From: Candidatus Rokuibacteriota bacterium
Lineage (GTDB): Bacteria; JAUVQV01
Reading direction: 5' to 3'
Length of the DNA: 10,986 bases
NCBI GenBank assembly: GCA_030609125.1
Contig: JAUWCW010000038.1
Coordinates: 1-10,986, forward strand
The notes under the pieces are model-generated. The model saw only the letters and a program-made list of their open reading frames with translations, was not told the origin of the DNA and did no database searches. Shown here one piece after another: positions 1-5,535 of the stretch (within the stretch, counting starts at the first letter, position 1; the number at the start of each line of letters is the position of its first letter). Position numbers and translations under genes: made by a program.

Positions 1-8
1 ACGTAAAA

Positions 9-16
9 CCTCTCCT
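9..16 (-). promoter_or_regulatory. Probable ribosome binding site of a gene off the left edge (likely pheT)
   Basis: Read on the minus strand, positions 16 to 9 give AGGAGAGG, followed by eight bases (TTTTACGT) up to the window edge. A start codon immediately outside the window would have ideal spacing. Because pheS lies just upstream on the same strand and pheT normally follows pheS, the missing gene is probably pheT, the beta subunit of phenylalanyl-tRNA synthetase. The site is visible; the gene's identity is inferred from context only. Confidence 0.45.
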
Positions 17-124
17 GGCCGTCAGCTCTCAGCTCTCAGCCGCCGGCTGTGCACGAGCCGGTTTCGATATTTCACAATCCTCTCGCTTGTCCCGGCTGAC
101 GGCCGACAGCTGATGGCTGACAGC
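17..124. repeat. Imperfect inverted repeat, REP-like, between pheS and the left-edge gene
   Basis: The left arm (about 18-46) contains a 7-base unit, TCAGCTC, twice in tandem and then TCAGCCG. The right arm (about 94-124), read on the opposite strand, matches it at roughly 22 of 29 positions. The arms are separated by about 47 bases of unrelated sequence. The total of 131 bases between pheS and the presumed pheT is longer than usual for this gene pair. The layout resembles dispersed REP/BIME-type intergenic elements, and a folded transcript could form a long hairpin. Only one copy is in the window, so dispersal cannot be judged from here. Confidence 0.5.
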
Positions 125-131
125 TTCTTCA

Positions 132-1157
132 TCACGAGTACTGCGACAGAAAGCGCAGGTCGTTGCTGTAGAAGTAACGGATGTCGTCCACCCGGTTGAT
201 GAGCATGGCGATCCGCTCCGGTCCCATGCCGAAGGCAAGGCCCGAGTGCTCCTTCGGGTCGTAGCCGCCGTTTTCCAGGACCTTCGGGTGCACCATGCCG
301 GCGCCGGCGATCTCGAGCCAGCCCGTGCCCTTGCAGATGCGGCAGCCCCTGCCGTGGCAGAGGATGCAGTCCATGTCGACCTCCACGCTCGGCTCGGTGA
401 AGGGGAAGTAGCTCCCCCGGAAGCGGATGGTCCGCTCCTCGCCGAACATCTGGCGGGCGAAGGTCTCCAGCACCCCCTTCAGGTGCGACAGGGTGATGTG
501 GGGTCCTACGGCGAGGCCCTCCACCTGGTAGAACATGAACTCCGACCGGGCCGTGACCGCCTCGTAGCGGTAGCAGCGGCCGGGGAGGATGACCCGCAGC
601 GGCTTCGGCGACGCCGGGAGCATGGCGTGAATCTGCCCCGGCGAGGTGTGGGTCCGCAGGAGGACCGACTCGGTGAGATAGAAGGTGTCCCACATGTCCC
701 GGGCGGGGTGGTGGGGCGGCATATTGAGCATCTCGAAGTTGTACTCGTCGCTCTCCACCTCGGGGCTCTCCAGAACCTCGAAGCCCATGCCGTGAAAGAT
801 GCGGCAGATTTTGCGCAGGGTCAGGGTCGTCAGGTGCAGCCGCCCCGGCGAGGGGGGGATGCCCGGCAGGGTCACGTCCACCTGCTCGGCGCTCACCGCC
901 CGGCTCCGCCGCTCTTCCTCGAAACGCTCCTGCCTCGCGGTGAAGCCTTCCTGGAGGCTCACCTTGAGGCGGTTGATCTCCTGACCGAGCCGGGGACGGT
1001 CTTCAGGCGCCGCGTCGCGCAGGCCCGACATGAGAGAGTTGAGCTCGCCCTTGCGGCTCAGGTAGGACAGGCGCCACGCCTCGAGGGCCTCCGCCGTATC
1101 GGCCTTCTCCAGCTCTTCGAGGGCCCTGTCGGAGAGGGCCCTGATCTTATCTTCCAT
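132..1157 (-). CDS. pheS: Phenylalanyl-tRNA synthetase alpha subunit
   Basis: This is the catalytic subunit of the alpha2-beta2 enzyme that attaches phenylalanine to tRNA-Phe in the cytoplasm. The 341-residue product is of normal length. Residues 1-90 form the helical tRNA-binding arm. The class II catalytic core follows, with GRCYRYEA at 193-200, SYFPFTEPSVEVDM at 249-262 and the motif 3 stretch FGMGPERIAML at 309-319. The ATG at 1155-1157 is chosen over an in-frame ATG at 1194-1196 because GAGGAG lies eight to nine bases upstream of it and family proteins begin near here. Four cysteines (264, 267, 272, 275) form a CxxC-x4-CxxC knuckle before KGTGW; E. coli PheS lacks this insert. The segment after motif 2 reads TARSEFMFYQVEGL instead of the DxTHxxxFHQ(M/L)EGL of E. 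coli and Thermus. The gene lies 63 nt downstream of aroF and is probably cotranscribed with it. The overall identity is very secure. Confidence 0.97.
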   Translation of the reverse strand: MEDKIRALSDRALEELEKADTAEALEAWRLSYLSRKGELNSLMSGLRDAAPEDRPRLGQEINRLKVSLQEGFTARQERFEEERRSRAVSAEQVDVTLPGIPPSPGRLHLTTLTLRKICRIFHGMGFEVLESPEVESDEYNFEMLNMPPHHPARDMWDTFYLTESVLLRTHTSPGQIHAMLPASPKPLRVILPGRCYRYEAVTARSEFMFYQVEGLAVGPHITLSHLKGVLETFARQMFGEERTIRFRGSYFPFTEPSVEVDMDCILCHGRGCRICKGTGWLEIAGAGMVHPKVLENGGYDPKEHSGLAFGMGPERIAMLINRVDDIRYFYSNDLRFLSQYS

Positions 1158-1188
1158 CGTTTGCTTCTCCTCGAAAAAGAACCGCTTG

Positions 1189-1216
1189 TCTATCACACGG
1201 GGGTGAATGCCGTCAA
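1189..1216 (-). promoter_or_regulatory. Possible secondary promoter for pheS
   Basis: On the minus strand, TTGACG (1211-1216) is followed after 16 bases by GATAGA (1189-1194). The -10 is preceded by TG one base before it, an extended -10 feature. It sits in the 63-nt gap between aroF and pheS and could give pheS some aroF-independent expression. The -10 matches the consensus poorly, so this is a weak candidate. Confidence 0.3.
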
Positions 1217-1220
1217 TGCT

Positions 1221-2237
1221 CTAGAGTTTCTTGCCCGCGGCGCGCACGAAGGGGCGGATCTCCCGCACCAGCTCGCGGAACTTCTCCGGCTTGAGGGACT
1301 GCAGGCCGTCGGAGAAGGCCTCCTCGGGATGAACGTGCACCTCGATCATCAGCCCGTCCGCCCCGACCGCCGCCGCCGCCTTCGACATGGGCAGCACGTA
1401 CTGCCAGTGGCCCACGGCGTGGCTCGGGTCGACGATGACCGGCAGGTGGCTCATGCCCTTGATTACCGGCACCGCCGAGAGATCGAGGGTGTTTCTCGTC
1501 GCCTTCTCGAAAGTCCTGATCCCCCGCTCGCAGAGAACGACCTGGCTGTTGCCCTCGGAGAGGATGTATTCCGCCGACATGAGAAACTCCTCGATGGTCG
1601 TCATCATCCCCCGCTTGAGAAGGATGGGCTTGTCGATCTGGCCGAGGATTTTCAGCAGGGCGAAATTCTGAACGTTCCGCGCACCGACCTGAATGATGTC
1701 CGCGTACTGGTACACGAGATCGGCGTCCATGGGGTTGACGATCTCGGTGATGACGGGAAGCTTGTATTTCTCCCCCGCCTCGGCCAGGATGCGCAGCCCC
1801 TCCTCCTCCAGGCCCTGGAAACTGTACGGTGAGGTGCGCGGCTTGAAGGCGCCTCCCCGCAGAATAGCGGCGCCGCCCTTCTTCACCGCTTCCGCGGTGG
1901 CGAGGATCTGCTCCCGGCTCTCAACGGAACAGGGGCCGGCGATGATGGCGAAGCCCGCCCCTCCGATACCGACCTTGCCCACATTCACCACTGTCGGCTC
2001 CGGGTGGATCTCACGCCCCGCCAGTTTGAAGGGCTTGAGGATGGGGACGACCTTCTCGACCCCCGCCAGCGACTCGAGGGACTGGAGCCGCGCCTTGCCC
2101 CGCTCGTCGCCGACGGCGCCGATCACGTCCCGCTCCACACCGTGGATGATGTGGGTCTTGTACCCGAGTTTCCTTATCTTTTGAAGGACTTCTTTCAGTT
2201 CCTGCTTCTTCGCTCCCGAGCGCATGACAATAATCAT
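1221..2237 (-). CDS. aroF: 3-deoxy-7-phosphoheptulonate (DAHP) synthase, type I-beta with N-terminal regulatory domain
   Basis: The enzyme condenses phosphoenolpyruvate with erythrose 4-phosphate, the first step of the shikimate pathway to Phe, Tyr and Trp. The 338-residue protein has the Thermotoga maritima type architecture. Residues 1-70 form a ferredoxin-like, ACT-related domain, known in this subgroup to bind Tyr or Phe for feedback inhibition. A TIM barrel follows. Visible signatures are GPCSVES (101-107), FKPRTSPYSFQG (131-142), QVGARNVQNF (183-192), LLKRGM (206-211), LCERGIRTFE (235-244) and DPSHAVGH (270-277). By alignment with the Thermotoga enzyme the metal ligands would be C103, H273, E299 and D310, and all are present. 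AAGGAG lies about eight bases before the ATG. The gene has its own promoter and a long leader, and is followed by pheS. The symbol aroF is the usual one for this family, but some annotators use aroG or aroA(G). Confidence 0.95.
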   Translation of the reverse strand: MIIVMRSGAKKQELKEVLQKIRKLGYKTHIIHGVERDVIGAVGDERGKARLQSLESLAGVEKVVPILKPFKLAGREIHPEPTVVNVGKVGIGGAGFAIIAGPCSVESREQILATAEAVKKGGAAILRGGAFKPRTSPYSFQGLEEEGLRILAEAGEKYKLPVITEIVNPMDADLVYQYADIIQVGARNVQNFALLKILGQIDKPILLKRGMMTTIEEFLMSAEYILSEGNSQVVLCERGIRTFEKATRNTLDLSAVPVIKGMSHLPVIVDPSHAVGHWQYVLPMSKAAAAVGADGLMIEVHVHPEEAFSDGLQSLKPEKFRELVREIRPFVRAAGKKL

Positions 2238-2433
2238 CGCCGTTCTCCTTTTTCAGCAAGAGTGAACCCCTTGCGGGGACGGAATATCAGTGGACGTGAA
2301 TGCCGGCATCGGCGGCCGCCCCGGCCGGGGGCGTGAAGGTTTACAGCCTGACTGCCGCCGCCCCGGGTGCCGCCCAGGGAAAAAAGAAGGTCTGGCGACC
2401 TCTGCAATGACGCGGGCCCGGTAGGTTTTGCAC
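2238..2433 (-). promoter_or_regulatory. Long 5' leader of aroF with hairpins (possible attenuator)
   Basis: The predicted transcript start near 2433 leaves about 196 nt before the aroF ATG. On the minus strand the leader contains a short stem AGGTC/GACCT with a GCCA loop (2401-2388), running into the T-rich stretch TTCTTTTTT (2388-2380), which looks like a weak intrinsic terminator. Further down are a very GC-rich self-complementary stretch around CCCCGGCCGGGG (about 2318-2331) and, just before the ribosome site, CCCC-GCAA-GGGG (2278-2267), a four-pair stem closed by a GNRA tetraloop. Long structured leaders before aromatic pathway genes often mediate attenuation, but no known riboswitch or T-box signature was recognised, so regulation is inference. 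Confidence 0.4.
2343..2433 (-). other. Possible leader peptide frame with Phe-Phe-Phe-Pro-Trp
   Basis: A 30-codon frame on the minus strand begins with GTG at 2433-2431, exactly where the promoter predicts the transcript start, and ends at TAA 2343-2341. Codons 16-20 read TTC TTT TTT CCC TGG, that is Phe-Phe-Phe-Pro-Trp, which are aromatic residues relevant to the downstream genes. The weaknesses are serious. The GTG would have to be used on a leaderless mRNA, and the Phe codons are simply the T-tract that follows the small hairpin. It may be coincidence and is recorded as a candidate only. The listed start omits the last two bases of the stop codon. Confidence 0.15.
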
Positions 2434-2439
2434 CCTCCA

Positions 2440-2468
2440 ACTATAGCCGCCGCATCTTTCCCGGTCAA
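2440..2468 (-). promoter_or_regulatory. aroF promoter, sigma70-type
   Basis: On the minus strand TTGACC (2463-2468) is followed after exactly 17 bases by TATAGT (2440-2445). Both boxes match the consensus at five of six positions with optimal spacing. The predicted start is near 2433. It is the only good promoter seen upstream of aroF and probably serves aroF, pheS and the gene beyond the left edge. Confidence 0.7.
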
Positions 2469-2486
2469 GAGGGGGGGCGAACTTGC

Positions 2487-2518
2487 CGAGGGATCTGACG
2501 TGTCCCGGAGATCCCTCG
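2487..2518. repeat. Perfect 10-bp inverted repeat upstream of the aroF promoter
   Basis: CGAGGGATCT (2487-2496) and AGATCCCTCG (2509-2518) are exact reverse complements around a 12-base centre. There is no T-tract on either side, so it is not a terminator. It lies 18 bp upstream of the aroF -35 and about 80 bp upstream of the cold-shock promoter, so a regulator-binding site is possible. If transcribed it would form a strong hairpin. Confidence 0.5.
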
Positions 2519-2537
2519 TCGCAGATTCTTCGACGAG
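2515..2537. repeat. Perfect 7-bp inverted repeat overlapping the preceding one
   Basis: CTCGTCG (2515-2521) and CGACGAG (2531-2537) are exact reverse complements separated by nine bases. The left arm shares CTCG (2515-2518) with the right arm of the 10-bp repeat, so the two hairpins could not form together. No function is known for it. Confidence 0.4.
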
Positions 2538-2553
2538 AAGGGGAGGATGCTAC

Positions 2554-2578
2554 CCGACAAAATTAGTCAACTTGTCGG
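2554..2578. repeat. 7-bp inverted repeat upstream of the cold-shock promoter
   Basis: CCGACAA (2554-2560) and TTGTCGG (2572-2578) are perfect reverse complements around an 11-base AT-rich centre. It lies about 20 bp before the predicted -35 of the cold-shock gene, in a notably AT-rich patch of a GC-rich window, and may be an operator. Confidence 0.4.
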
Positions 2579-2580
2579 AA

Positions 2581-2603
2581 TGTCAAGGAAAATTTGCTTG
2601 ACA
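2581..2603. promoter_or_regulatory. Operator-like inverted repeat covering the cold-shock gene -35
   Basis: TGTCAAG (2581-2587) and CTTGACA (2597-2603) are perfect reverse complements around nine bases (GAAAATTTG). The right arm contains the entire -35 box TTGACA (2598-2603). Any protein bound to this repeat would block RNA polymerase. The symmetry may partly follow from the -35 sequence itself, so repression is a suggestion only. Confidence 0.35.
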
Positions 2604-2626
2604 AGCCCGCTGCAATTAAGTAAACA
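2598..2626 (+). promoter_or_regulatory. Predicted promoter of the cold-shock gene
   Basis: A consensus TTGACA (2598-2603) is followed after 17 bases by TAAACA (2621-2626), a weak -10 with three of six matches. The predicted start near 2633 gives a leader of about 70 nt. That leader includes a small CAGCT/AGCTG hairpin (2639-2656) and a strong AAGGAGGT ribosome site at 2684-2691, which lies a rather long 12 bases from the ATG. Structured leaders are common in cold-shock genes, where they control translation with temperature. Confidence 0.5.
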
Positions 2627-2703
2627 AAACGGATACGTCAGCTTTTTTCTGAGCTGCGGTCGTAGGTTGGTCCGAACAGGGGGAAGGAGGTCGTGGTACT
2701 GTC

Positions 2704-2922
2704 ATGAGAATCAATGGAACGGTGAAGTGGTTCGACGAAAAGAAGGGTTGGGGTTTCATTCAGAAGGAAGATGGCTCCGACGTGTTTGTCCATTATTCAG
2801 CCATCCAGGAAGAAGGTTTCAAATCTCTCGCTGACGGGCAGACCGTGGAGTTTGAGATAACCCAGGGCCCGAAAGGTCCCCAGGCATCGAACGTCACCAA
2901 GCCCCAGGAACCGCTGCAGTAA
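2704..2922 (+). CDS. CspA-family cold-shock protein
   Basis: This 72-residue protein is a single cold-shock domain, an OB-fold beta barrel that binds single-stranded RNA and DNA. Such proteins melt mRNA structure as chaperones in the cytoplasm, either at low temperature or constitutively. The RNP1 motif is KGWGFI (14-19), with Trp where E. coli CspA has Phe. RNP2 is VFVHYSAI (27-34). The family ending [10 protein letters not shown] is at 55-64, followed by a short tail. The length is typical. The ATG follows a strong AAGGAGGT. The gene stands alone, with its own promoter and a strong terminator. Which paralogue it is, and whether it is actually cold-induced, cannot be told from sequence, so no symbol is assigned. 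Confidence 0.96.
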   Translation: MRINGTVKWFDEKKGWGFIQKEDGSDVFVHYSAIQEEGFKSLADGQTVEFEITQGPKGPQASNVTKPQEPLQ

Positions 2923-2933
2923 ACCAGCAAACG

Positions 2934-2969
2934 AAAGCCCCGGCCGGTTCATGCGGCCGGGGCTTTTTT
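2934..2969 (+). terminator. Strong intrinsic terminator after the cold-shock gene, possibly bidirectional
   Basis: GCCCCGGCCG (2937-2946) pairs perfectly with CGGCCGGGGC (2954-2963) around a seven-base loop. Three A-T pairs extend the stem, and TTTTTT (2964-2969) follows on the plus strand. It begins 11 bases after the stop codon. metH ends convergently at 2987, only 18 bases away. On the minus strand the same hairpin is followed by CTTTCGTTTG, so it may also terminate metH, less efficiently. Confidence 0.93.
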
Positions 2970-2986
2970 CTGAGACTCGCCTCCGC

Positions 2987-5395
2987 TCAGGTCTGGCTGC
3001 TCATCCCGAGCAGCTCCTTGACGATCCGGACCCCCTCCATGGCGTTGGCGGCGTAGGCCGTGGCGCCGATCTGCCGGGCGTAGTCCTCCGTCACCACCGC
3101 CCCGCCGATGACGACCGGCATTTCCAGGCCCGCCTTGCGCAGGTCCCCGATGGTGGCCTCCATCGCCGGCAGGGTGGTCGTCATGAGCGCCGACAGCCCG
3201 ATCATCCTCGGGCCGTGCTCCTTCGCTTCGGCCACAATCTTTCCCGGACTCACGTTGGTCCCCAGGTCGAGGATGCGGAAGCCGTGGTTCTCCAGGAGGG
3301 TGACGACGATGTTCTTGCCGATGTCGTGGATGTCCCCTTCCACCGTGGCCATGAGGACTGTCTCGCCCCGCTCGTCCTCCCCTTTGGGAAACCGCCTCTT
3401 CAGAACGCCGAAAGCCGCCTTGGCCGCATTCGCCGCCCCGATCACCTGCGGCAGGAAGAAGACCTTGCGCCCGAAGCGCTCACCCACCACCTCCAGGGCT
3501 GGAATGAGCAGCCCGCTGCTGACCTGCATCGGGTCCGTCCCCTCGTCGAGGGCCTTTTCCACGAGAGGGACGACGGCGTCCGTGTCTCCGGTGATGACCG
3601 CCTCCGAGATCTGCTCGCCCGTTGAGGGGGCCTTCGCGGCACCCGGCGCCCCGGGGGTCTTCTTCTCCTCTCCCGAGAAGGCGGCCAGGTAGTTTCTGGC
3701 CCCCGGATCGCGGCCGAGGAGGGCGTCGGCGGCGCGGATGCTGCCCATCACGGCAGAGTCGTAGGGATTGACGATGGCCATGTCGAGACCGGCGGCGGCG
3801 GCCATGGCGGCAAAGGATGCGTTCATGACCGGACGCGCCGGAAGCCCGTAGGAGATGTTGCTCAGGCCGAGCACGGTGGTGAGGCCCAGTTCCTCCCGCA
3901 GCAGGCGCAGGGTCCGCAGGATCTCCGCCGGCTGGGCGGGGTCGGCGCCGACGGCCAGGGTGAGACCGTCGACGACGAGATCTTCCCGGGCGAGGCCGAA
4001 CCCGTCGGCCGCCGCGAGGATACGCCGCACTACCTCGAGCCGCTCCTCGGCCGTGTGCGGCACGCCCGCCTTGTCCAGGGGCAGGGCGAGCACGCCCGTT
4101 CCGTAGCGGACCGCCAGGGGCAGGACCCTCTCCAGGCTCTCCTCCTTGCCGCTCACCGAATTGAGCAGGGGCTTGCCCGGCGTCACCAGGAGCGCCGCCT
4201 CCAGGGCGGCGGGGTCCGCCGAGTCCAGCACGAGCGGGCAGTCGACGATGTTCTGTACCAGGCGCACAACTTTCGGCAGGTGCTCTGTCTCCACCAGGCC
4301 CGCGACGCCGACGTTCACGTCAAGCAGGTCCGCGCCGGCCGCCGCCTGCCCCATGGCCTCCTCGCGCACCTTGTCTGTCGCTCCCGCCGCCAGCTCGGCG
4401 CTCAGCTTCTTTTTCCCCGTCGGGTTGATCCTTTCTCCCACGATGCGCAGGGGCCGGCCCGGACCGCACCGGACAAAGCGGCTGCGGCTGGCCAGTATCG
4501 TGCCCCCCGGCAGGCGATGCTCGCCGCCCCCTCCGGACCCCACCCGCTCGCGCAGCGCGCGGATATGCTCCGGCGTCGTTCCGCAGCAGCCCCCGACCCC
4601 CCGCACTCCGAAAGCGATGAACTTCGAGACTTCCGCGGCGAACTCCTCCGGCCCCGTGGGAAAGACCGTCCGCCCCCCCTCGAGGCGGGGCAGGCCCGCG
4701 TTGGGCTGGATCATAACGGGCACACGGCTTTCAGCGACGAGGGCCTCCGCGATGGGAAGAAGCTCTTTCGGGCCGAGGCTGCAGTTGGCCCCCACCATCG
4801 ATGCCCCGAGCGCGCTCCCCACCGCCGCCGCCACGCCGGGAGGGGTGCCGAGAACGCTGCGCCCGTCCTCCTCGAAGGTCATGGTCATGACGAAGGGCAG
4901 TCCCGCCTCCCTGGCCGCCACGGCGGCCGCCCGCACTTCGAGGATGTCCGACATGGTCTCGATCACCACGAGGTCGGCCCCCGCCTCCCGGGCGGCCCGG
5001 ACCGGCTCGGAGAAGATCGCCAGGGCGTCGGTGAAGGTGAGGGGGCCCACCGGCTCCAGGAAGGCGCCCGTCGGACCCAGGGAGAGGCCGACGCACGCCC
5101 GGTCCCCGGCGGCGGCTCGGGCCGCCTCGACGGCCCTGGCGACTATGGCCGCCACCGAGCCCTCCAGACCGTAGGCGGCAAGCTTTTTCCTGTTGGCGCC
5201 GAACGTGTTGGTACCCACCACCTGGGCCCCCGCCTCGACGTACTCCGCGTGGACCCCTGTAACCGTCTCGGGACGGGAGAGATTGAACTCCTCCGGGCAG
5301 GCCCCCGGGGCGAGGCCGAGGCTCTGAAGCCGGGTCCCCATGGAGCCGTCGAAGATGATCGGTCCGCCGCTCCCGAGAAGATCGAGAAAGTTCAT
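2987..5395 (-). CDS. metH: Cobalamin-dependent methionine synthase, short form without reactivation domain
   Basis: The enzyme transfers a methyl group from methyltetrahydrofolate via cobalamin to homocysteine, making methionine and tetrahydrofolate. The 802-residue protein has three modules. The homocysteine/zinc domain (about 1-290) has zinc cysteines C205 in GANCSLGP and C270-C271 in GGCCGTTPEH. The pterin-binding domain (about 315-570) has GERINPTGKKK and LLDVNVG. The cobalamin domain (about 595-800) has a four-helix cap and the DIHDIG motif, with H690 as the lower cobalt ligand. The AdoMet-binding reactivation domain of the 1227-residue E. coli enzyme is absent; short MetH proteins of this kind are known, for example in Thermotoga. 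The ATG at 5393-5395 is chosen because GGAGGG lies six bases upstream. An in-frame TTG at 5417-5419 falls inside the promoter -10. A Pro/Ala/Lys/Gly-rich linker (about 575-592) joins the last two modules. Confidence 0.96.
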   Translation of the reverse strand: MNFLDLLGSGGPIIFDGSMGTRLQSLGLAPGACPEEFNLSRPETVTGVHAEYVEAGAQVVGTNTFGANRKKLAAYGLEGSVAAIVARAVEAARAAAGDRACVGLSLGPTGAFLEPVGPLTFTDALAIFSEPVRAAREAGADLVVIETMSDILEVRAAAVAAREAGLPFVMTMTFEEDGRSVLGTPPGVAAAVGSALGASMVGANCSLGPKELLPIAEALVAESRVPVMIQPNAGLPRLEGGRTVFPTGPEEFAAEVSKFIAFGVRGVGGCCGTTPEHIRALRERVGSGGGGEHRLPGGTILASRSRFVRCGPGRPLRIVGERINPTGKKKLSAELAAGATDKVREEAMGQAAAGADLLDVNVGVAGLVETEHLPKVVRLVQNIVDCPLVLDSADPAALEAALLVTPGKPLLNSVSGKEESLERVLPLAVRYGTGVLALPLDKAGVPHTAEERLEVVRRILAAADGFGLAREDLVVDGLTLAVGADPAQPAEILRTLRLLREELGLTTVLGLSNISYGLPARPVMNASFAAMAAAAGLDMAIVNPYDSAVMGSIRAADALLGRDPGARNYLAAFSGEEKKTPGAPGAAKAPSTGEQISEAVITGDTDAVVPLVEKALDEGTDPMQVSSGLLIPALEVVGERFGRKVFFLPQVIGAANAAKAAFGVLKRRFPKGEDERGETVLMATVEGDIHDIGKNIVVTLLENHGFRILDLGTNVSPGKIVAEAKEHGPRMIGLSALMTTTLPAMEATIGDLRKAGLEMPVVIGGAVVTEDYARQIGATAYAANAMEGVRIVKELLGMSSQT

Positions 5396-5418
5396 GATTT
5401 CCCTCCGGATTTGGCGCA

Positions 5419-5447
5419 AGTCTACCAGTCGCCGCCGACGGCGTCAA
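5419..5447 (-). promoter_or_regulatory. metH promoter, sigma70-type
   Basis: On the minus strand TTGACG (5442-5447) is followed after 17 bases by TAGACT (5419-5424). The predicted start near 5412 leaves a leader of only about 17 nt, which holds the GGAGGG ribosome site. That leaves no room for a cobalamin or SAM riboswitch, so any control by vitamin B12 or methionine would have to act at the promoter. Confidence 0.6.
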
Positions 5448-5467
5448 CGAAACGGCGCCAACGAAAC
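5440..5467. repeat. 14-bp tandem repeat between the metH and M23 promoters
   Basis: GGCGTCAACGAAAC (5440-5453) is followed directly by GGCGCCAACGAAAC (5454-5467), with one mismatch. The first copy covers the metH -35, and the second ends just before the peptidase gene's -35 at 5470. Two adjacent copies between divergent promoters suggest a tandem protein-binding site, but chance duplication is equally possible. Confidence 0.45.
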
Positions 5468-5469
5468 CC

Positions 5470-5498
5470 TTGACAATACCCTTGTTGAGGGATTAAAT
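5470..5498 (+). promoter_or_regulatory. Promoter of the M23 peptidase gene
   Basis: A perfect TTGACA (5470-5475) is followed after 17 bases by TTAAAT (5493-5498); TAAATA with 18-base spacing is an alternative register. The predicted start is near 5505, giving a leader of about 30 nt. It is divergent from the metH promoter, with the two -35 boxes about 22 bp apart. Confidence 0.6.
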
Positions 5499-5535
5499 AG
5501 CAATCTTGTGGGGCAGTGACTGAAAAAGGCGTGTG

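Noticed and set aside
1158-1196. Upstream in-frame ATG at 1194-1196 as the pheS start.
   Set aside because: The ATG at 1155-1157 has a good GAGGAG site and matches the usual N-terminus of the family. The extra 13 residues are atypical.
2238-2433. A T-box element in the aroF leader, suggested by AGGGTG near its 5' end.
   Set aside because: The conserved AGGGTGGNACCGCG core and the specifier stem are not present, and the fragment sits at the transcript start instead of near a terminator.
2547-2834. A 95-codon frame starting at 2547 that overlaps the cold-shock gene in another frame.
   Set aside because: It covers the promoter and operator-like repeats, has no clear domain, and the overlapping CspA-family frame is unmistakable.
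5396-5419. TTG at 5417-5419 as the metH start.
   Set aside because: It lies within the predicted -10 box and lacks a ribosome site, whereas the ATG at 5393-5395 has GGAGGG six bases upstream.
5396-5535. A cobalamin or SAM riboswitch before metH.
   Set aside because: The predicted leader is only about 17 nt and no riboswitch core is visible.
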